Of a stretch of DNA of 64,000 nucleotides, positions 31,584-42,439 are shown one piece after another. The stretch's first letter is position 1; each line of letters opens with the position of its first letter. A program made the translations under genes and the position numbers. The notes beneath the pieces are model-generated. The model worked only from the letters and a program-made list of their open reading frames with translations. It was not told the origin of the DNA and did not search any database. The DNA is from Sthenelais limicola (taxonomy: Eukaryota > Annelida > Polychaeta > Phyllodocida > Sigalionidae). Where the stretch lies: contig OW804098.1 of assembly GCA_942159475.1 (NCBI GenBank), positions 8,698,773 through 8,762,772 of the forward strand, read 5' to 3'.

Positions 31584-32138
31584 ACAACCTTTCTATGAAA
31601 GGACACGAATCAAACTTTTAAACGGGGAAAAGCTAGAAATCTTAGGTATCAAATTCTAGCCCTGTAAAGCTAATTTAGTGACATTAAATTGCATCTACAC
31701 AGACGGCAGTATCCTTTATGAAAATAATGTCTTTTATTTATCTCCTTGTCATAAAAAAAACTAGAATATCCATGTATGCGCCTATAATTTACTAGTGTAT
31801 ATGAGAACATATATGACAGCAATTAGACTGCAATTCCCATAAACCAATAGGCAAAATGTAGCCTGTAGTCAGTGGTGGAGGTTACTGTTATTAACACAGA
31901 GGATGCACGGCGTACACAATTGTCTTCATTTCGGAACATCCCGTGATAACCACATATATTTTTTTAAAGAAATTTTATTGGATCTTTTTTTCATAACGTG
32001 ATAATCTCATAGATTCCAAATAAACGTGATTATACAGAGTTTTCTTTACCTCTTTACTAATTTAATACATTTAATCAGCAAGTTGAACTTGATATTAAAT
32101 TGTTCATTTTGTTTCTTTGATAACAGATATCAGTATGT
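31584..32138. other. Unannotated stretch
   Basis: AT-rich unique DNA; nothing recognised. Confidence 0.5.
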
Positions 32139-32373
32139 GGGTCAGATTTTCAGAAAATGTACAATTGCCAGCTGTACAAATTTAGTAAATTCTGCTAAAT
32201 TAGACTGAAAAATAGCCAATACTAGGTCAATTCAAGTATATTTGGAATTGCATTGATTCTACCAATCTGTTTGGTTAGGTTGAACTGTATTTTAAACTTT
32301 ATTTTCGTCTGAAATTTGGGTTATTTGAGAAGATTGGCGACGGTGAATTGTACATTTTCTGAAAATCTTACCC
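32139..32373 (+). mobile_element. F1 MITE, subfamily A, ATGT duplication
   Basis: Full-length; right tip CTTACCC. ATGT at 32135-32138 and 32374-32377. Confidence 0.92.
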
Positions 32374-32642
32374 ATGTACACAGTAAACGCTTCAAATTTT
32401 GTTATACCAAGCAAACACCAAAAGCCATGCTTGGTGCTGATGTATCAGACAGCACTACTGAGTTCATCACATCATGGGGGAACCTCCCCACACTCCTCTC
32501 TCAGGGAGGGATTCGGAGGCAGAGAATTGTTGATTTGTCCCACACCGATACTGGTTGGCGCTGTGAGATTATAAGTACTGTGAAACACCAACATAACCTG
32601 GAGCCGCTATAAACAGGGCTTTTTGATGGAAATCATGCTTAA

Positions 32643-33079
32643 GGTGGGATCCCACTGGTTCGCTAATACATGTGCTCATGGCTCGCTCTTGCTGCGCTTG
32701 TTTAGAGGGCGCTTGTCATTCGCTCTTCATCCACTAATATTTTTAGCGCAATACAAGCGCAGAGCGATTCTACTGGTGCGCTTGTTTCCTATATGAAATC
32801 AATGGTAAATGCGTTTGTGCGCTCTCACTGCGCTCTTAGTCCGCTTCTTTAACAGGTAGAAAGAGCGTTGTGTTGCTGCGCTCATATCAAACACAACAGA
32901 TATGAGCGCAACGTCCTGCGCTCTCCCAAAGAAGCGCACAGAAGAGCGTATAGAAAGCGTAATTACCGAATTTATTAGACCGCTCTGGTTTCGCTCTCAC
33001 TTCGCTTGTTAGGCGCTCTGGGAAAATAAAAGAGCGGATGAAGAGCGGGCCAAAAGAGCGAGCCAGTGGAACCACAGCC
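32643..33079. mobile_element. TTAA-type element built of GCGCTC words
   Basis: Left TTAA (32639-32642) then GGTGGGATCCCACTGGTTCG; right CGAGCCAGTGGAACCACAGCC then TTAG. The 437-base body is saturated with GCGCTT/GAGCGC and CGCTCTT/AAGAGCG words in both orientations. Non-coding. Same design as F3 and F6, different word. Confidence 0.82.
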
Positions 33080-33436
33080 TTAGACTGCATTTCAATTATG
33101 TATTTTGTTTACTTTGCTTGATTAGTTTTAAAAAAGATCGATGCGATGGAAGGCAACTGTTCACGTCATACAAACATTTTGTGTTTTGTCCTCGGTACTT
33201 TCCATTCAGTGTTGTTCATGTCCAAACTGTTTTTATTTTTTGTACATGTATGTAATGTGTTACAGGATAATGAGTCATAAGTCGCGAAAATGAGATTTTC
33301 ACAAGTGATTTATGCACAAGATCTCTTTGTTTGACTGTTCTCCCTTTCAGGTCGTTTAGCGCTCTAAGTCCTATCAATTCATGTACCAAATTTCAGGACA
33401 TTAGAATCTGCTTGACCTCATCTTTTCAAATATGAT

Positions 33437-33768
33437 AATTTATTCCATGATTTGGCTGTGAGCGTACAATATAATCGATATACTTGCTGCTCACAAGGTG
33501 GACAATATAAACTCCCTGTATTTTACAGTGACGTCACGACCGTTCGAGACAATGAAGACAACACAGTTTGATGAAATTAATGCAAATAAAGTTGTTTTAA
33601 GTTAAGAATCATGGAATAAAAGTAAGAATAGCACAGTATCGTGTCTTCGGGGGCCTATATTCTCCGAGTATGGCCGAAAAACAACTCGGCCTACGGCCTC
33701 GTACTTTTTGGCCATACTCGGAGAATATAGCCCCCCCTCATACGCGATACTATGCTGTTCTTACTATA
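33437..33768 (+). mobile_element. F5 element: TIR body plus capped hairpin
   Basis: The body is bounded by TTATTCCATGATTTGG and AATCATGGAATAAAA (33437-33620) and is followed by a 145-base hairpin (33621-33765). ATAAT occurs at both junctions with the host F2. A second copy in the opposite direction at 62067 matches along its length. No coding frame. Confidence 0.85.
33621..33765. repeat. Capped hairpin of F5
   Basis: Arms AGTAAGAATAGCACAGTATC and GATACTATGCTGTTCTTACT, then CTATATTCTCCGAGTATGG and complement. The minus-strand apex reads ACGAG, GCC, loop GTA, GGC, CGAGT. Confidence 0.9.
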
Positions 33769-33821
33769 ATCTCAAAATCCATTTTTTGTGACTTGTGACT
33801 CATTTTCCTAAAACACAACAC

Positions 33822-34209
33822 ATATATATGATTGTCTCTTGAAACAAAACAAAACATACTTGCCAATGACACCCGGAATTATCTTTTTAGAACTAGTTTA
33901 ATGTTGATAGTACAACACGATGTTTGGCTGTATCTGAATGGCTGAGCTGAAGGGTGGTCAGAACTCCCATCCAGTTTGAGTGCAGAAAGGGCACAGGGAT
34001 TGCGTCGATCAATATCCATCAAACAAAAAGCTGACTTTATTTGCAAATTATTCTCTATCGCGAGTAAAAATATGCCTTTCGATCTCGGGGACAATCTCTG
34101 TGTAGGGACTAATGCATTGTAAACTATAGAGAATCAATTTGTACCTATTTTGGAAGCAAAACCAACCATTTAATGATTGGTGAATGAGAAAGGACAGGGC
34201 GACGAAAGT
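33822..34209. other. Unannotated stretch
   Basis: Nothing recognised. Confidence 0.45.
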
Positions 34210-34450
34210 TGGTCAGATTTTCAGTAAATGCACAATTTACATTGTTTTACAGTTTTACGCATCTATTTCTGCTAAATTAGAGTAAAAATTGATAAATACT
34301 GAGTATATCTGAGTGTATTCTGTATAGTATTCATTCAAAAAATCTGTCTGGTTATGTTGAACTGCATTTTGAACCTGATTTTCGTCTTAAATTTGGGTTA
34401 TTTGAGAGGATTGGTGATGGTGAATTGTACATTTTCTGGAGATTTGACCC
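34210..34450 (+). mobile_element. F1 MITE, subfamily C
   Basis: Left tip worn (TTGGTCAG); interior GTATTCATTCAAAAAATCTG; right tip GGAGATTTGACCC. Confidence 0.85.
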
Positions 34451-34606
34451 TAGTACGAATAACAACCAAAGAAATGCGTGATCTATTGAATGCATTTCAG
34501 AAAAGGCCAAATCGTAAATTTAATGTGTGAACGTATTTGGAAGGGAATCTATAAATAGCAAGTAATAAATATCTTTAGGGATTCTCACGGCAACAACATC
34601 GCAATT

Positions 34607-34842
34607 GGGTCAGATTTTCAGAAAATGTACAATTCGCCTTCACCAATCCTCTCAAATAACTCACATTTAAAGACAAAAATGAGCTTCAAAATGCAGTTTA
34701 ACATAACAAAACTGATACTTTGAATCAATGCGATACCAAATATACTCAAATATACCTAATATTCTTCATTTTTCAGTCTAATTTAGGAGAATTTCCTAAA
34801 TGTGTAGAGCTGCCAATTGTACATTTTCTGAAAATCTCGCCC
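34607..34842 (-). mobile_element. F1 MITE, subfamily B, AATT duplication
   Basis: Full-length; right tip CTCGCCC. AATT at 34603-34606 and 34843-34846. Confidence 0.92.
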
Positions 34843-35335
34843 AATTGCTTGGTTCAATGTGGAGTAATTGAGTCCCAGAAAAGCCTACATGCTACAACCT
34901 AAGGCCATGTAATTGGCTGTACGAATAGAATGGAAGGGTAATAAAAAAAGGCCAAGTCAGTAGTTTTTCGTTTCTTCTAAAAGGAATGACCAGAAACTTA
35001 ACAATACTAATCATGATTCAAAAGCATAGATTTAATTAAAATTAAATACTCGATTAAATGTACAGTAACTAACACTCCCCATAAGTCTGAGTAGCACAGT
35101 GAATATTGAAGCCTAAAAATTACCTATGAATATCTCATCTATATAGTTCTTTGTATTTGTTTTTTGTCTTTTCTATCATTCAATGAAAAGAAAACTTTAT
35201 TTCTGTATATATATCTGCATCAAACCAAGGAAAATTACTGTATAGTCTTCAGGTCATCTTGGCCCGACAAAACTAACCACGGAAATGGGAGTCGGTAACC
35301 AAGTTTAAATAAAACCTTTAAAAAAAATTAAAAAA
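34843..35335. other. Unannotated AT-rich stretch
   Basis: It contains one early AAATACTCGATTAAATGTA word of the minisatellite that follows; otherwise nothing. Confidence 0.5.
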
Positions 35336-35740
35336 TGTGAATGTATAGAATATATTTTACCATGTATACATAGTGGAAATTGTCTAATCGAAATTAAATA
35401 CCGTACTCGATTAAATATGAATGTATAGAATATATTTTACCATGTATACATAGTGGAAATTGTCTAATTGAAATTAAATACTCGATTAAATATGAATGTA
35501 TAAAATATATTTTACCATGTATACATAGTGGAAATTGTCTAATTGAAATTAAATACTCGATTAAATATGAATGTATAGAATATATTTTACCATGTATACA
35601 TAGTGGAAATTGTCTAATTGAAATTAAATACTCGATTAAATATGAATGTTTAAAATATATTTTTACCATGTATACATAGTGGACATTGTCTAGCAAATGT
35701 GACCCTCATATGCACATTTTGAGTGACGGAAATAGCTTTA
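35336..35740. repeat. 76-82-bp minisatellite, about 4.5 units
   Basis: The unit contains GAATGTATAGAATATATTTT, ACCATGTATACATAGTGGAA, ATTGTCTAATTG and AAATACTCGATTAAAT. The last unit passes into GACATTGTCTAGCAAATGTG. The repeated open frame on the minus strand only reflects the unit length. Confidence 0.92.
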
Positions 35741-36004
35741 AAAAAATGAAAAAAAGGGAATGTATAAAATATAAGAATCAAAACACGAACTTTAATGATA
35801 AGATCATTAATCACTAATCTATGGATAGTCATTTAATAAGCATTACAAACTTTTACACCTCATTTTATTTTTGGGCGGTCTGGAAGACCTGATTGCAGAT
35901 GATTATTAAAGCTCAATTCCAGATTATTGCTATTCAATATGTATGATGTATTGTAATATAATATTGTATGTATGAACAGAAATCGGAATAAAAATCTTTA
36001 TATA

Positions 36005-36090
36005 TAAATATATTTTACCATGTATACATAGTGGACATTGTCTAGCAAATGTGACCCTCATATGCACATTTGGAGTGACGGAAATAGCTT
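36005..36090 (+). repeat. Second copy of minisatellite edge
   Basis: From ATATTTTACCATGTATACAT to GTGACGGAAATAGCTT it repeats 35655-35738 almost exactly, about 350 bases downstream. Confidence 0.85.
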
Positions 36091-36417
36091 CATTATTATT
36101 CATGATTGTATTTGACTGCCGCGTGCCCCAACAACGACTTACTTATCGCGTCTCAATCTTGTTTCGCATCAAGTCCTTGGATCGGCGATGCGACAAGTAG
36201 CCTAATCTTGGCACTCGTGATCGCGCATGGTAATACTAGTAGTTCTTTTTGCATTATAACAATTTGCCCCATTTATATTTTGACCTGAAAGTTTCTGAAT
36301 TTTATTGCTGAATGTTTCTAGTTTCTACATTGTACAGAATGACAGAGGCAGGTCTTGACTCCCACTTTAGTCATTTGATATCTTTGTAATTGATTTGTTC
36401 ACGAGGTGGGTCAGATC

Positions 36418-36642
36418 ATCAGAAAATGTACAATTTAACTTCACCAATCCTCTCAAATAACCCAAATTTCAGACGAAAATTAAGTTCAAAATGCAGTTAA
36501 ACTTAACCAAACAGATTGGTAGAATCAATGCAATGCTGAATATACTCGAATTTACCTAGTATTGATCAAATTCCAGCCTAATTCAGCAGAATTTACTAAA
36601 TGGATACAGCTGCCAATTGTACATTTTCTGAAAATCGGACCC
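36418..36642 (-). mobile_element. F1 MITE, subfamily A
   Basis: Near-full copy; tips GGGTCAGATCATCAG and CGGACCC; flanks AGGT and ATGT. Confidence 0.9.
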
Positions 36643-37258
36643 ATGTGGTGTAATTTAAGTAATTAAGAGACCTCCTGGTAGAGCTATGATTAGCATAGAA
36701 TGGGGTACCCATTTCCAGGTATTGTATTGAATTATCAATGTAACTGTATTAAACTGAAAATAAACAATATACATGTATACAGTTAGACATGAGAAACCTT
36801 GTGTTATTTCGGTACAAGAATAGTTTGACTAACCTGCTGAGGGTGCGATGCATGGTCACATCGGATTCTCACTCTTATCAGTTTGTCGCGGGCCATTCGC
36901 CTTGGAGTCGTGTCGCCCATCGTGAAGATCTATCTAGAGTTGTTGCACTTGGATGAATGTAATACACAAACTTATAATAATCACAAAGATCCAGTATAAG
37001 TGCAATTTATGATCACTATCCAGGCAGATGGTGGTTACTCAGACGGGTATCAAAATGTTGACTTGAGTGTTGCGTATTTTGGTGGTATTGTTACATTGCA
37101 TAATCACTTCGAATGACAGGTATATATATTCTTGTATTCTTGTATTGGTCCTTGTTTTGCAATTTGTTGGCTGCTGGTACCCGTTGTTCGTCTCCTATAT
37201 GCTGCTGCTGCCTTTGGAAATGTCTTGGATCCTACGAAAATATGATACCACTTCAGAA
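36643..37258. other. Unannotated stretch
   Basis: Unique sequence; no exon or repeat recognised. Confidence 0.5.
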
Positions 37259-37402
37259 TCGAGATGTGGAATCGAGGAATGTGGCCGTCTGGACCTGACT
37301 GAATGGGACGTCCACGGTAACGGTTACGTCCACGGTAACGGTTACGTCCACGTCAACGGTTACGTCCACGTCAAGTTGCTTTTTTTTTTTTTTTTTTTTT
37401 TA
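37259..37402 (+). repeat. F7 fragment, GTCCACGGTAACGGTTAC repeat and poly-T
   Basis: GATGTGGAATCGAGGAATGT and GGCCGTCTGGACCTGACT of F7 lead into GAATGGGACGTCCACGG, about 3.5 units of an 18-base repeat, then a run of about 22 T. The same order (without poly-T) occurs at 38146-38346. Confidence 0.85.
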
Positions 37403-38050
37403 AGGATTTTATTTTCACTTTGCTTATTTGGTATTATCCGAGACTTTTGCTCTTCAATGTATGAAGTCTGCTCGTGTCGCTATAACTAAATCTTATTTTT
37501 CTTATCGTATCCTTGACGAAATGAAAGACACAATACTCCAGAATAACTATACAGGTTATACTTTTGACAGAGGAATAACAATTCCGTAAATAACCTTGAA
37601 GTACTTTCTATAAAGAGTACACAACCGCTGCCACTGTTGGTCGATGCATAATATTAGTTTTGTGGTTCATGGTATAAAATATATCTTGCTGCCTCAGATC
37701 ATCCCAGAGTCCAATACTCGGTATATTTACCTCTTGACTCGTATGTAGAGAGACGAGTAGTAATGAGGCAAAGCTCCTCATCAAATATGTATCATCCGTA
37801 GCATGTAAACGACTGCCTCTACATAATATAGTGGCTTATATAGTATCAGGGTATGATGATGTAAACGAGGGAGAAAGCAAGTATAAACCGTCAGAAAATA
37901 ATTCTGTAAAAAGTACGAGTATGATTATATCAAAAGGCTGCAATTGTCCTCCTCAGAAAACCAGAGTTAGTATTTTGTTTGACACCTGACCTAATCAGGT
38001 TCAATTCAATCCTCTGCTATATCAGTAGATCCGGCATATGTTTATAATGC
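37403..38050. other. Unannotated stretch
   Basis: Nothing recognised apart from AT-rich unique DNA. Confidence 0.5.
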
Positions 38051-38182
38051 AGTCAGGTTCAGAAGGCAGTTTTGGACCCCTATTTTTTAGGGATCATTAA
38101 CACTTTTAGCCTTAGTCTTAGCCTTGTGTTTAAGCGTATCGCTGGATGTGGAATCGAGGAATGTGGCCGTCTGGACCTGACT
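38051..38182 (+). mobile_element. F7 small MITE
   Basis: Inverted ends AGTCAGGTTCAGAAGGC and GGCCGTCTGGACCTGACT. The interior has a CTTAGTCTTAGCCTTG stutter. Reverse copy at 28707. Confidence 0.82.
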
Positions 38183-38188
38183 GAATGG

Positions 38189-38346
38189 GACGTCCACGGT
38201 AACGTCCACGGTAACGGTTACGTCCACGTTAACGGTTACCTTCACGTTAACGGTTACGTCCACGGTAACGGTTACGTCCACGTTAACGGTTACCTTCACG
38301 TTAACGGTTACGTCCACGTTAACGGTTACGTCCACGGTAACGGTTA
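38189..38346 (+). repeat. 18-bp minisatellite GTCCACGGTAACGGTTAC
   Basis: About nine units with two recurring variants (GTTAACGGTTAC; CTTCACGTTAACGG) arranged as a higher-order pattern. 18 is a multiple of 3, so both strands stay open, giving false frames. Confidence 0.93.
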
Positions 38347-38860
38347 GTATGCGTCCTGTTAATTAATACACTGGCACAATGGTCTCCTTGCTGCTCACTG
38401 CTGCTCTGAGTTGGGGAAAAAAAACAATTTTCCCGAATAAAATAAATAGGTGAGAGATTGAGCAAGAATGGTCAAGTTGTCAAGTGCTATCGTTTGCAGA
38501 TTGATGCAGACTTGTGATCGATGCGTCTACGACTCCATAGGAGTTCATACATATATATATATATATATCTGCAGTTATTGCTACTGCTACTACTGCCTAT
38601 ACATGTATAGATGCAACGACTACCAGAGACTGGTATATAGATATAAACGCATGCATTTGCCTGCAACGTCCTCAACTTGTCCTCAGATGGCCCTGGACTA
38701 TGTATAATGAATAATTCCCGCGCCGTGTTGACGCCTGGATCACTAGTATATTGGCGCGGCGCGGCACCAATGTGTATACATGTGCCTTAATGAGTCAGGC
38801 TCGTCCTGTCAGATAAAGTTTGCATGTACAGTTTATAACCTGCCTTGTTGTTGTATTCAG
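38347..38860. other. Unannotated stretch with (TA)n
   Basis: A TATATA run at 38553-38570, a GCTACTGCTACTACTGC stutter, and a small inverted CGCGCC/GGCGCG pair at 38718-38762. Confidence 0.5.
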
Positions 38861-39121
38861 TCCAGGCCCAAAGTTGAGGGAGTCCCTTCAAACGAAGGGA
38901 AAGGCTCTCGTCTCAAACTGCAAACTGCCATAAGTCCATTAAGACCGCAAAATATCATTATATTCCCATTAAAACGCCGAGTCCTAGGCGAGGAAACCGA
39001 TTAGTAAAGTAGGCTGATGTACAATTCTTATCTGATCTGAGGGTTTGGACCTAGAGATCTGAGGGTTTGGACCTAGAGATCTGAGGGTTTGGACCTAGAG
39101 ATCTGAGGGTTTGGACCTAGA
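38861..39121 (+). repeat. F8 element, copy 2, with reiterated tip
   Basis: Begins TCCAGGCCCAAAGTTGAGG. At its far end the 22-base tip ATCTGAGGGTTTGGACCTAGAG occurs four times in tandem (39034-39121), while the other two F8 copies have it once. Confidence 0.85.
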
Positions 39122-39220
39122 GTGTATTGTACCCGTGCTGTTGTAGAGAGGAGTATGTGGCCACCTGGAGGAAGCAAGGGGTTGATCCACCCACACACAC
39201 ACACACGTCTGCAGGCTCCA

Positions 39221-39345
39221 GTACTCTCCTCACACCCATTACCCTCCTCCACGGACCCTCCCTCGATCCCTCCCTCCTCCCCCTATTTTTCTCCTCCAGC
39301 TCCTCCTCCTCTTACTCCTCCTCCTCCTGTGTCGGTTCCTCCAGT
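39221..39345 (+). repeat. CTCCTCC-rich low-complexity tract
   Basis: Pyrimidine-rich CTCCTCCTC runs. Proline- and serine-rich open frames here are compositional. Confidence 0.8.
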
Positions 39346-39403
39346 GGCCACGTGGTTCTCCTACCACCACAATCAGACAACACTGCTCATCATGAGGTGT
39401 GAT

Positions 39404-39639
39404 GGTGTCAGATTTTCAGAAAACGTACAATTCACCTTCACCAATCCTCTCAAATAACCCACATTTCAGACGAAAATAAAGTTCAAAATACAGTTCAACC
39501 TAACCAAACAGATTGATACGATCAATGCAGTACCAAATATACTCGAATTTACCAAGTATTGACCATTTTTTAGCCTAATTCAGCAGAAATTACTAAATGT
39601 GTAGAGCTGCCAATTGTACATTTTCTGAAAATGTGACCC
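39404..39639 (-). mobile_element. F1 MITE, subfamily A variant (pair of 23144)
   Basis: About 97% identical by eye to the copy at 23144, sharing all of its private variants. Left tip GGTGTCAG. Confidence 0.92.
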
Positions 39640-40528
39640 ATATGCAGTACCAAGGTATTACAACAGGCAACTGTCTACTACCTATGGTATGGGTATAAAG
39701 TGGATCCTTGCCACAAAAATAGGGAATGATGACAACATCATATAGGGCTATCCAGGAAGACCTGACTTCAGAGGATTAGTTTCCTATTCATGTATATCCA
39801 TTTATTATATGTCAGCATGTGAATAAAAGTCTTTATATATATATATCCTAGAAGCAGTATACCCCAGATGATGATATATAGCCTGTGACTGACTAAGCAA
39901 ACCCGTTGTTATTAAGCAGAGACTTTCCCGGTGGCACCTTCGTAACCAACTTTGCTCCACCTCCGATTTCTCCTCCTCCTCCTTGTGCCTAATTCCAGTG
40001 TTTTGAGTGACTGGTATCCAGACAATGGGTCAACCCCCTTCCTCCTCACAGCGTCCCAGAAACCATACAGCGTTCCATAAGCGTCGGCGTCTCCCGGAGG
40101 ACGAAATCCATGCTGTGATAATTCCCACAATAAAGGCCCGCTATCCAGGTACACTCTAGATCATCCACTCGAGGAGAGTCTATATGTCAATGGTTATACC
40201 ACTACCAGCTTCTGCCTACTCCTCCTACTACTCCTAGGGCTTGCGGTGGTGGTATCACAGAGTACCGGACCTCCTCCACGGTTTCCCGCCTACTCCAGAG
40301 CAAGTCCCTCCTACTCGTGGTCCTGGCAACAACAGACGCTAGTGGAGGGTGGTTTCCAGCGTCTGCTCCTTCCTCCAGTGTGGTTGGTACACACCCCTCT
40401 CGAGTGTGTAACAAGCATCCCTCCTCCTCCCCACTCTACAACCACACGACCTCCAGCCACGTGCTATTTGTTGTGAAGCAGAATGTCTAGGCTACCATTG
40501 CTCCTCCTGTCCGTGCGCTACCACCTAA
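39640..40528. other. Unannotated stretch, CTCC-rich in part
   Basis: CTCCTCCTCC words at 39970, 40220 and 40430. The sequence GAAGCAGAATGTCTAGGC followed by TACCATTGCTCC (40474-40503) recurs around the F4 copy at 40975. Confidence 0.5.
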
Positions 40529-40623
40529 GGGTCAGATTTTCAGAAAATGTACAAGTCACCTTCACCAATCCTCTCTAAATAAGGTGACTGAATTACGCTA
40601 AATTGTTGCCTATACTCAGACCC
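40529..40623 (-). mobile_element. F1 MITE, internally deleted
   Basis: The left 65 bases are intact. It then jumps to AATTACGCTAAATTG and ends CTCAGACCC, so most of the interior and the second terminal repeat are missing. Confidence 0.75.
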
Positions 40624-40706
40624 ACAACATATCAATCACAACCACCAAACAAAATGTGTGAATGAACATAATTACGGCAATACTCTACCAAGAACCATTG
40701 CGGTAT

Positions 40707-40941
40707 GGGTCAGATCTCCGGAAAATGTACAATTCGCCTTCACCAATCCTCTCTAATAAGCCAAATTTCAAATGAAAATGTAGTTCAGAATACAGTTCAA
40801 CCTAACCAAATAGATTGCTAGAATCAATGCAATGGCCAATATACTTGAATATACCTAGTATTGATTAAATTGTAGCCTAATTTAGCAGAACTTGTTAAAT
40901 GTGTAGAGCTGCCAATTGTACATTTTCTGAAAATCTGACCC
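40707..40941 (-). mobile_element. F1 MITE, subfamily A
   Basis: Full-length with private changes (CAATGGCCAATATACTTG). Confidence 0.92.
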
Positions 40942-40974
40942 ATTTGTTGTGAAGCTCAGTGTATAGGCTACAAT

Positions 40975-41310
40975 AGGGGAGTTGCATGTCTCACTGCGCA
41001 TGTCTATGACAGTGCATGCTGGGATAGATTCAGTTCAAATCTGACATACAAATATTTAGCAACAATTTTATTGAAAATTGCAACAATGTTTCCAACAATA
41101 TCATAGCTTGTATAAATGTTCTACAGAAACGAAATGCATGATGGGAAAGATGAAGTTGTGTGTTATCTAAAACACATGGATATTGATATTGGACCACTGA
41201 TAAATATTACAAGCTAAAGATAACATGTTTTCTATAGATTTTATACTGTACCATTACTCCCATAATTCCATGCGAATCAAGATTCAAAATGGCGGATACG
41301 CAACTCCCCT
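40975..41310 (+). mobile_element. F4 element, full copy
   Basis: Ends AGGGGAGTTGCATGTC and GCGGATACGCAACTCCCCT. The inner left part has CACTGCGCATGTCTATGACA and GTGCATGCTGGGATAG. Comparing its flanks with 40474-40510 suggests an empty site TACAATTGCTCC with a 2-base AT (or TA) duplication. Non-coding. Confidence 0.85.
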
Positions 41311-41439
41311 ATTGCTCCTCCTGTCCGTGCGTGTACATCTGTCTCTATGTGGTTCTGTCCTGTTCTATAGCTCAAGCCAGTCTGTCTCATTGTCTGTATA
41401 TTTTTAGATCAATGGGCATGTTGCACCTTGCGCCTATAT

Positions 41440-41674
41440 GGGTGAGATTTTCAGAAAATGTACAATTCGCCTTCACCAATCCTCTCCAATAACCCACATT
41501 TAAGACGAAAATCAGCTTCAAAATACAGTTTAACATAACCAGACAGATTTATTGAATGAATACAATACGGAATGCACTCAGATATACTCAGTATTTATCA
41601 TTTTTAACTCTAATGTAGCAGAATTTGAGAGATGTGTAGAAATGTAGATTCTGCATTTTCTGAAAATCTGACCC
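41440..41674 (-). mobile_element. F1 MITE, subfamily C, ATAT duplication
   Basis: Tip GGGTGAG; interior CAGATTTATTGAATGAATAC; right end TCTGCATTTTCTG. ATAT on both sides. Confidence 0.9.
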
Positions 41675-41709
41675 ATATCCTCCACTTCAAGCACAACTAA
41701 AAAACCAAT

Positions 41710-42043
41710 AGGGGAGTTGCATAGCCGCCATTTTGAATATTGATGCGCATGGAATCATGGGACTAATGGTACAGTGTAAAATCTATTGAAAACATACCAT
41801 GTTCAACATGGATTATTTATCAATGATCCAATGTCAATATCCATGTGTTATACATGTTTCCATAACATAAGTCCTGATCTTTCCCGTCATGCATTTGGTT
41901 TTCATAGATCATCTATAAAGGCTATAATATTGGTGAAAACAGTCTTGCAATTTTAGATACAAATGTTTGTATTTTAGATTTGAACGGAATCTATCCCAGA
42001 ATGCACTGTAACAGACATGCGCAGTGAGACATGCAAGTCCCCT
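41710..42043 (-). mobile_element. F4 element, full copy, opposite direction
   Basis: Begins AGGGGAGTTGCATAGCCGCC, ends GTGAGACATGCAAGTCCCC. It lies 400 bases from the other full copy in inverted order, with an F1 between them. Confidence 0.87.
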
Positions 42044-42200
42044 TTTTCACCCATTTTAATGTCCCTTTCTTAAATTCAAACTTTTTAGAAAGGCAATACT
42101 TTTCCTATGTCAAAAAAGGTTACTGCAATTCCTGTCATCTTTCAGTTTATATCCACTGTAGAAATTCATACGTTTATGTATATATTATACATACATATGT

Positions 42201-42439
42201 GGGTCAGATTTTCAGAAAATGTACAATTGCATGGCAGCTGTACACATTTAGTAAATTCTGCTAAATCAGGCTGCAATTTGGTCAGTACTTGGTAAATTCG
42301 AGTATATTTGCCATTGCATTGATTCTAGCAATCTGTTTGGTTAGATTGAACTGTATTTTGAACTTTATTTTTGTCTGAAATTTGGGTTATTTGAGAGAAT
42401 TGGCGAAGTTGAATTGTACATTTTCTGAAAATCAGACCC
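42201..42439 (+). mobile_element. F1 MITE, subfamily A
   Basis: Full-length with a 4-base GCAT insertion after ACAATT. Right tip CAGACCC. Confidence 0.92.

Larger units (their letters stand above)
33252..33821. mobile_element. F2 MITE, deleted and split by F5
   Basis: Left end GTAATGTGTTACAGG; right end CACAACAC. About 170 bases of the middle are missing after TTTCAGGACATTAGAATC. F5 is inserted after CTTTTCAAATATGAT. Confidence 0.8.

Noticed and set aside
35394..35696. Repeat protein of about 100 codons on the minus strand
   Set aside because: It follows the AT-rich minisatellite units and includes variable unit lengths; not a gene-like composition.
38087..38347. Valine/threonine-rich repeat protein on either strand
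   Set aside because: An 18-bp minisatellite keeps frames open on both strands; no start context or homology.
39404..39457. Recurring peptide SENVQFTFTNPLK / GQIFRKCTI in many short frames
   Set aside because: It is only the translation of the F1 terminal repeat in its open frames, seen at dozens of loci and both strands.
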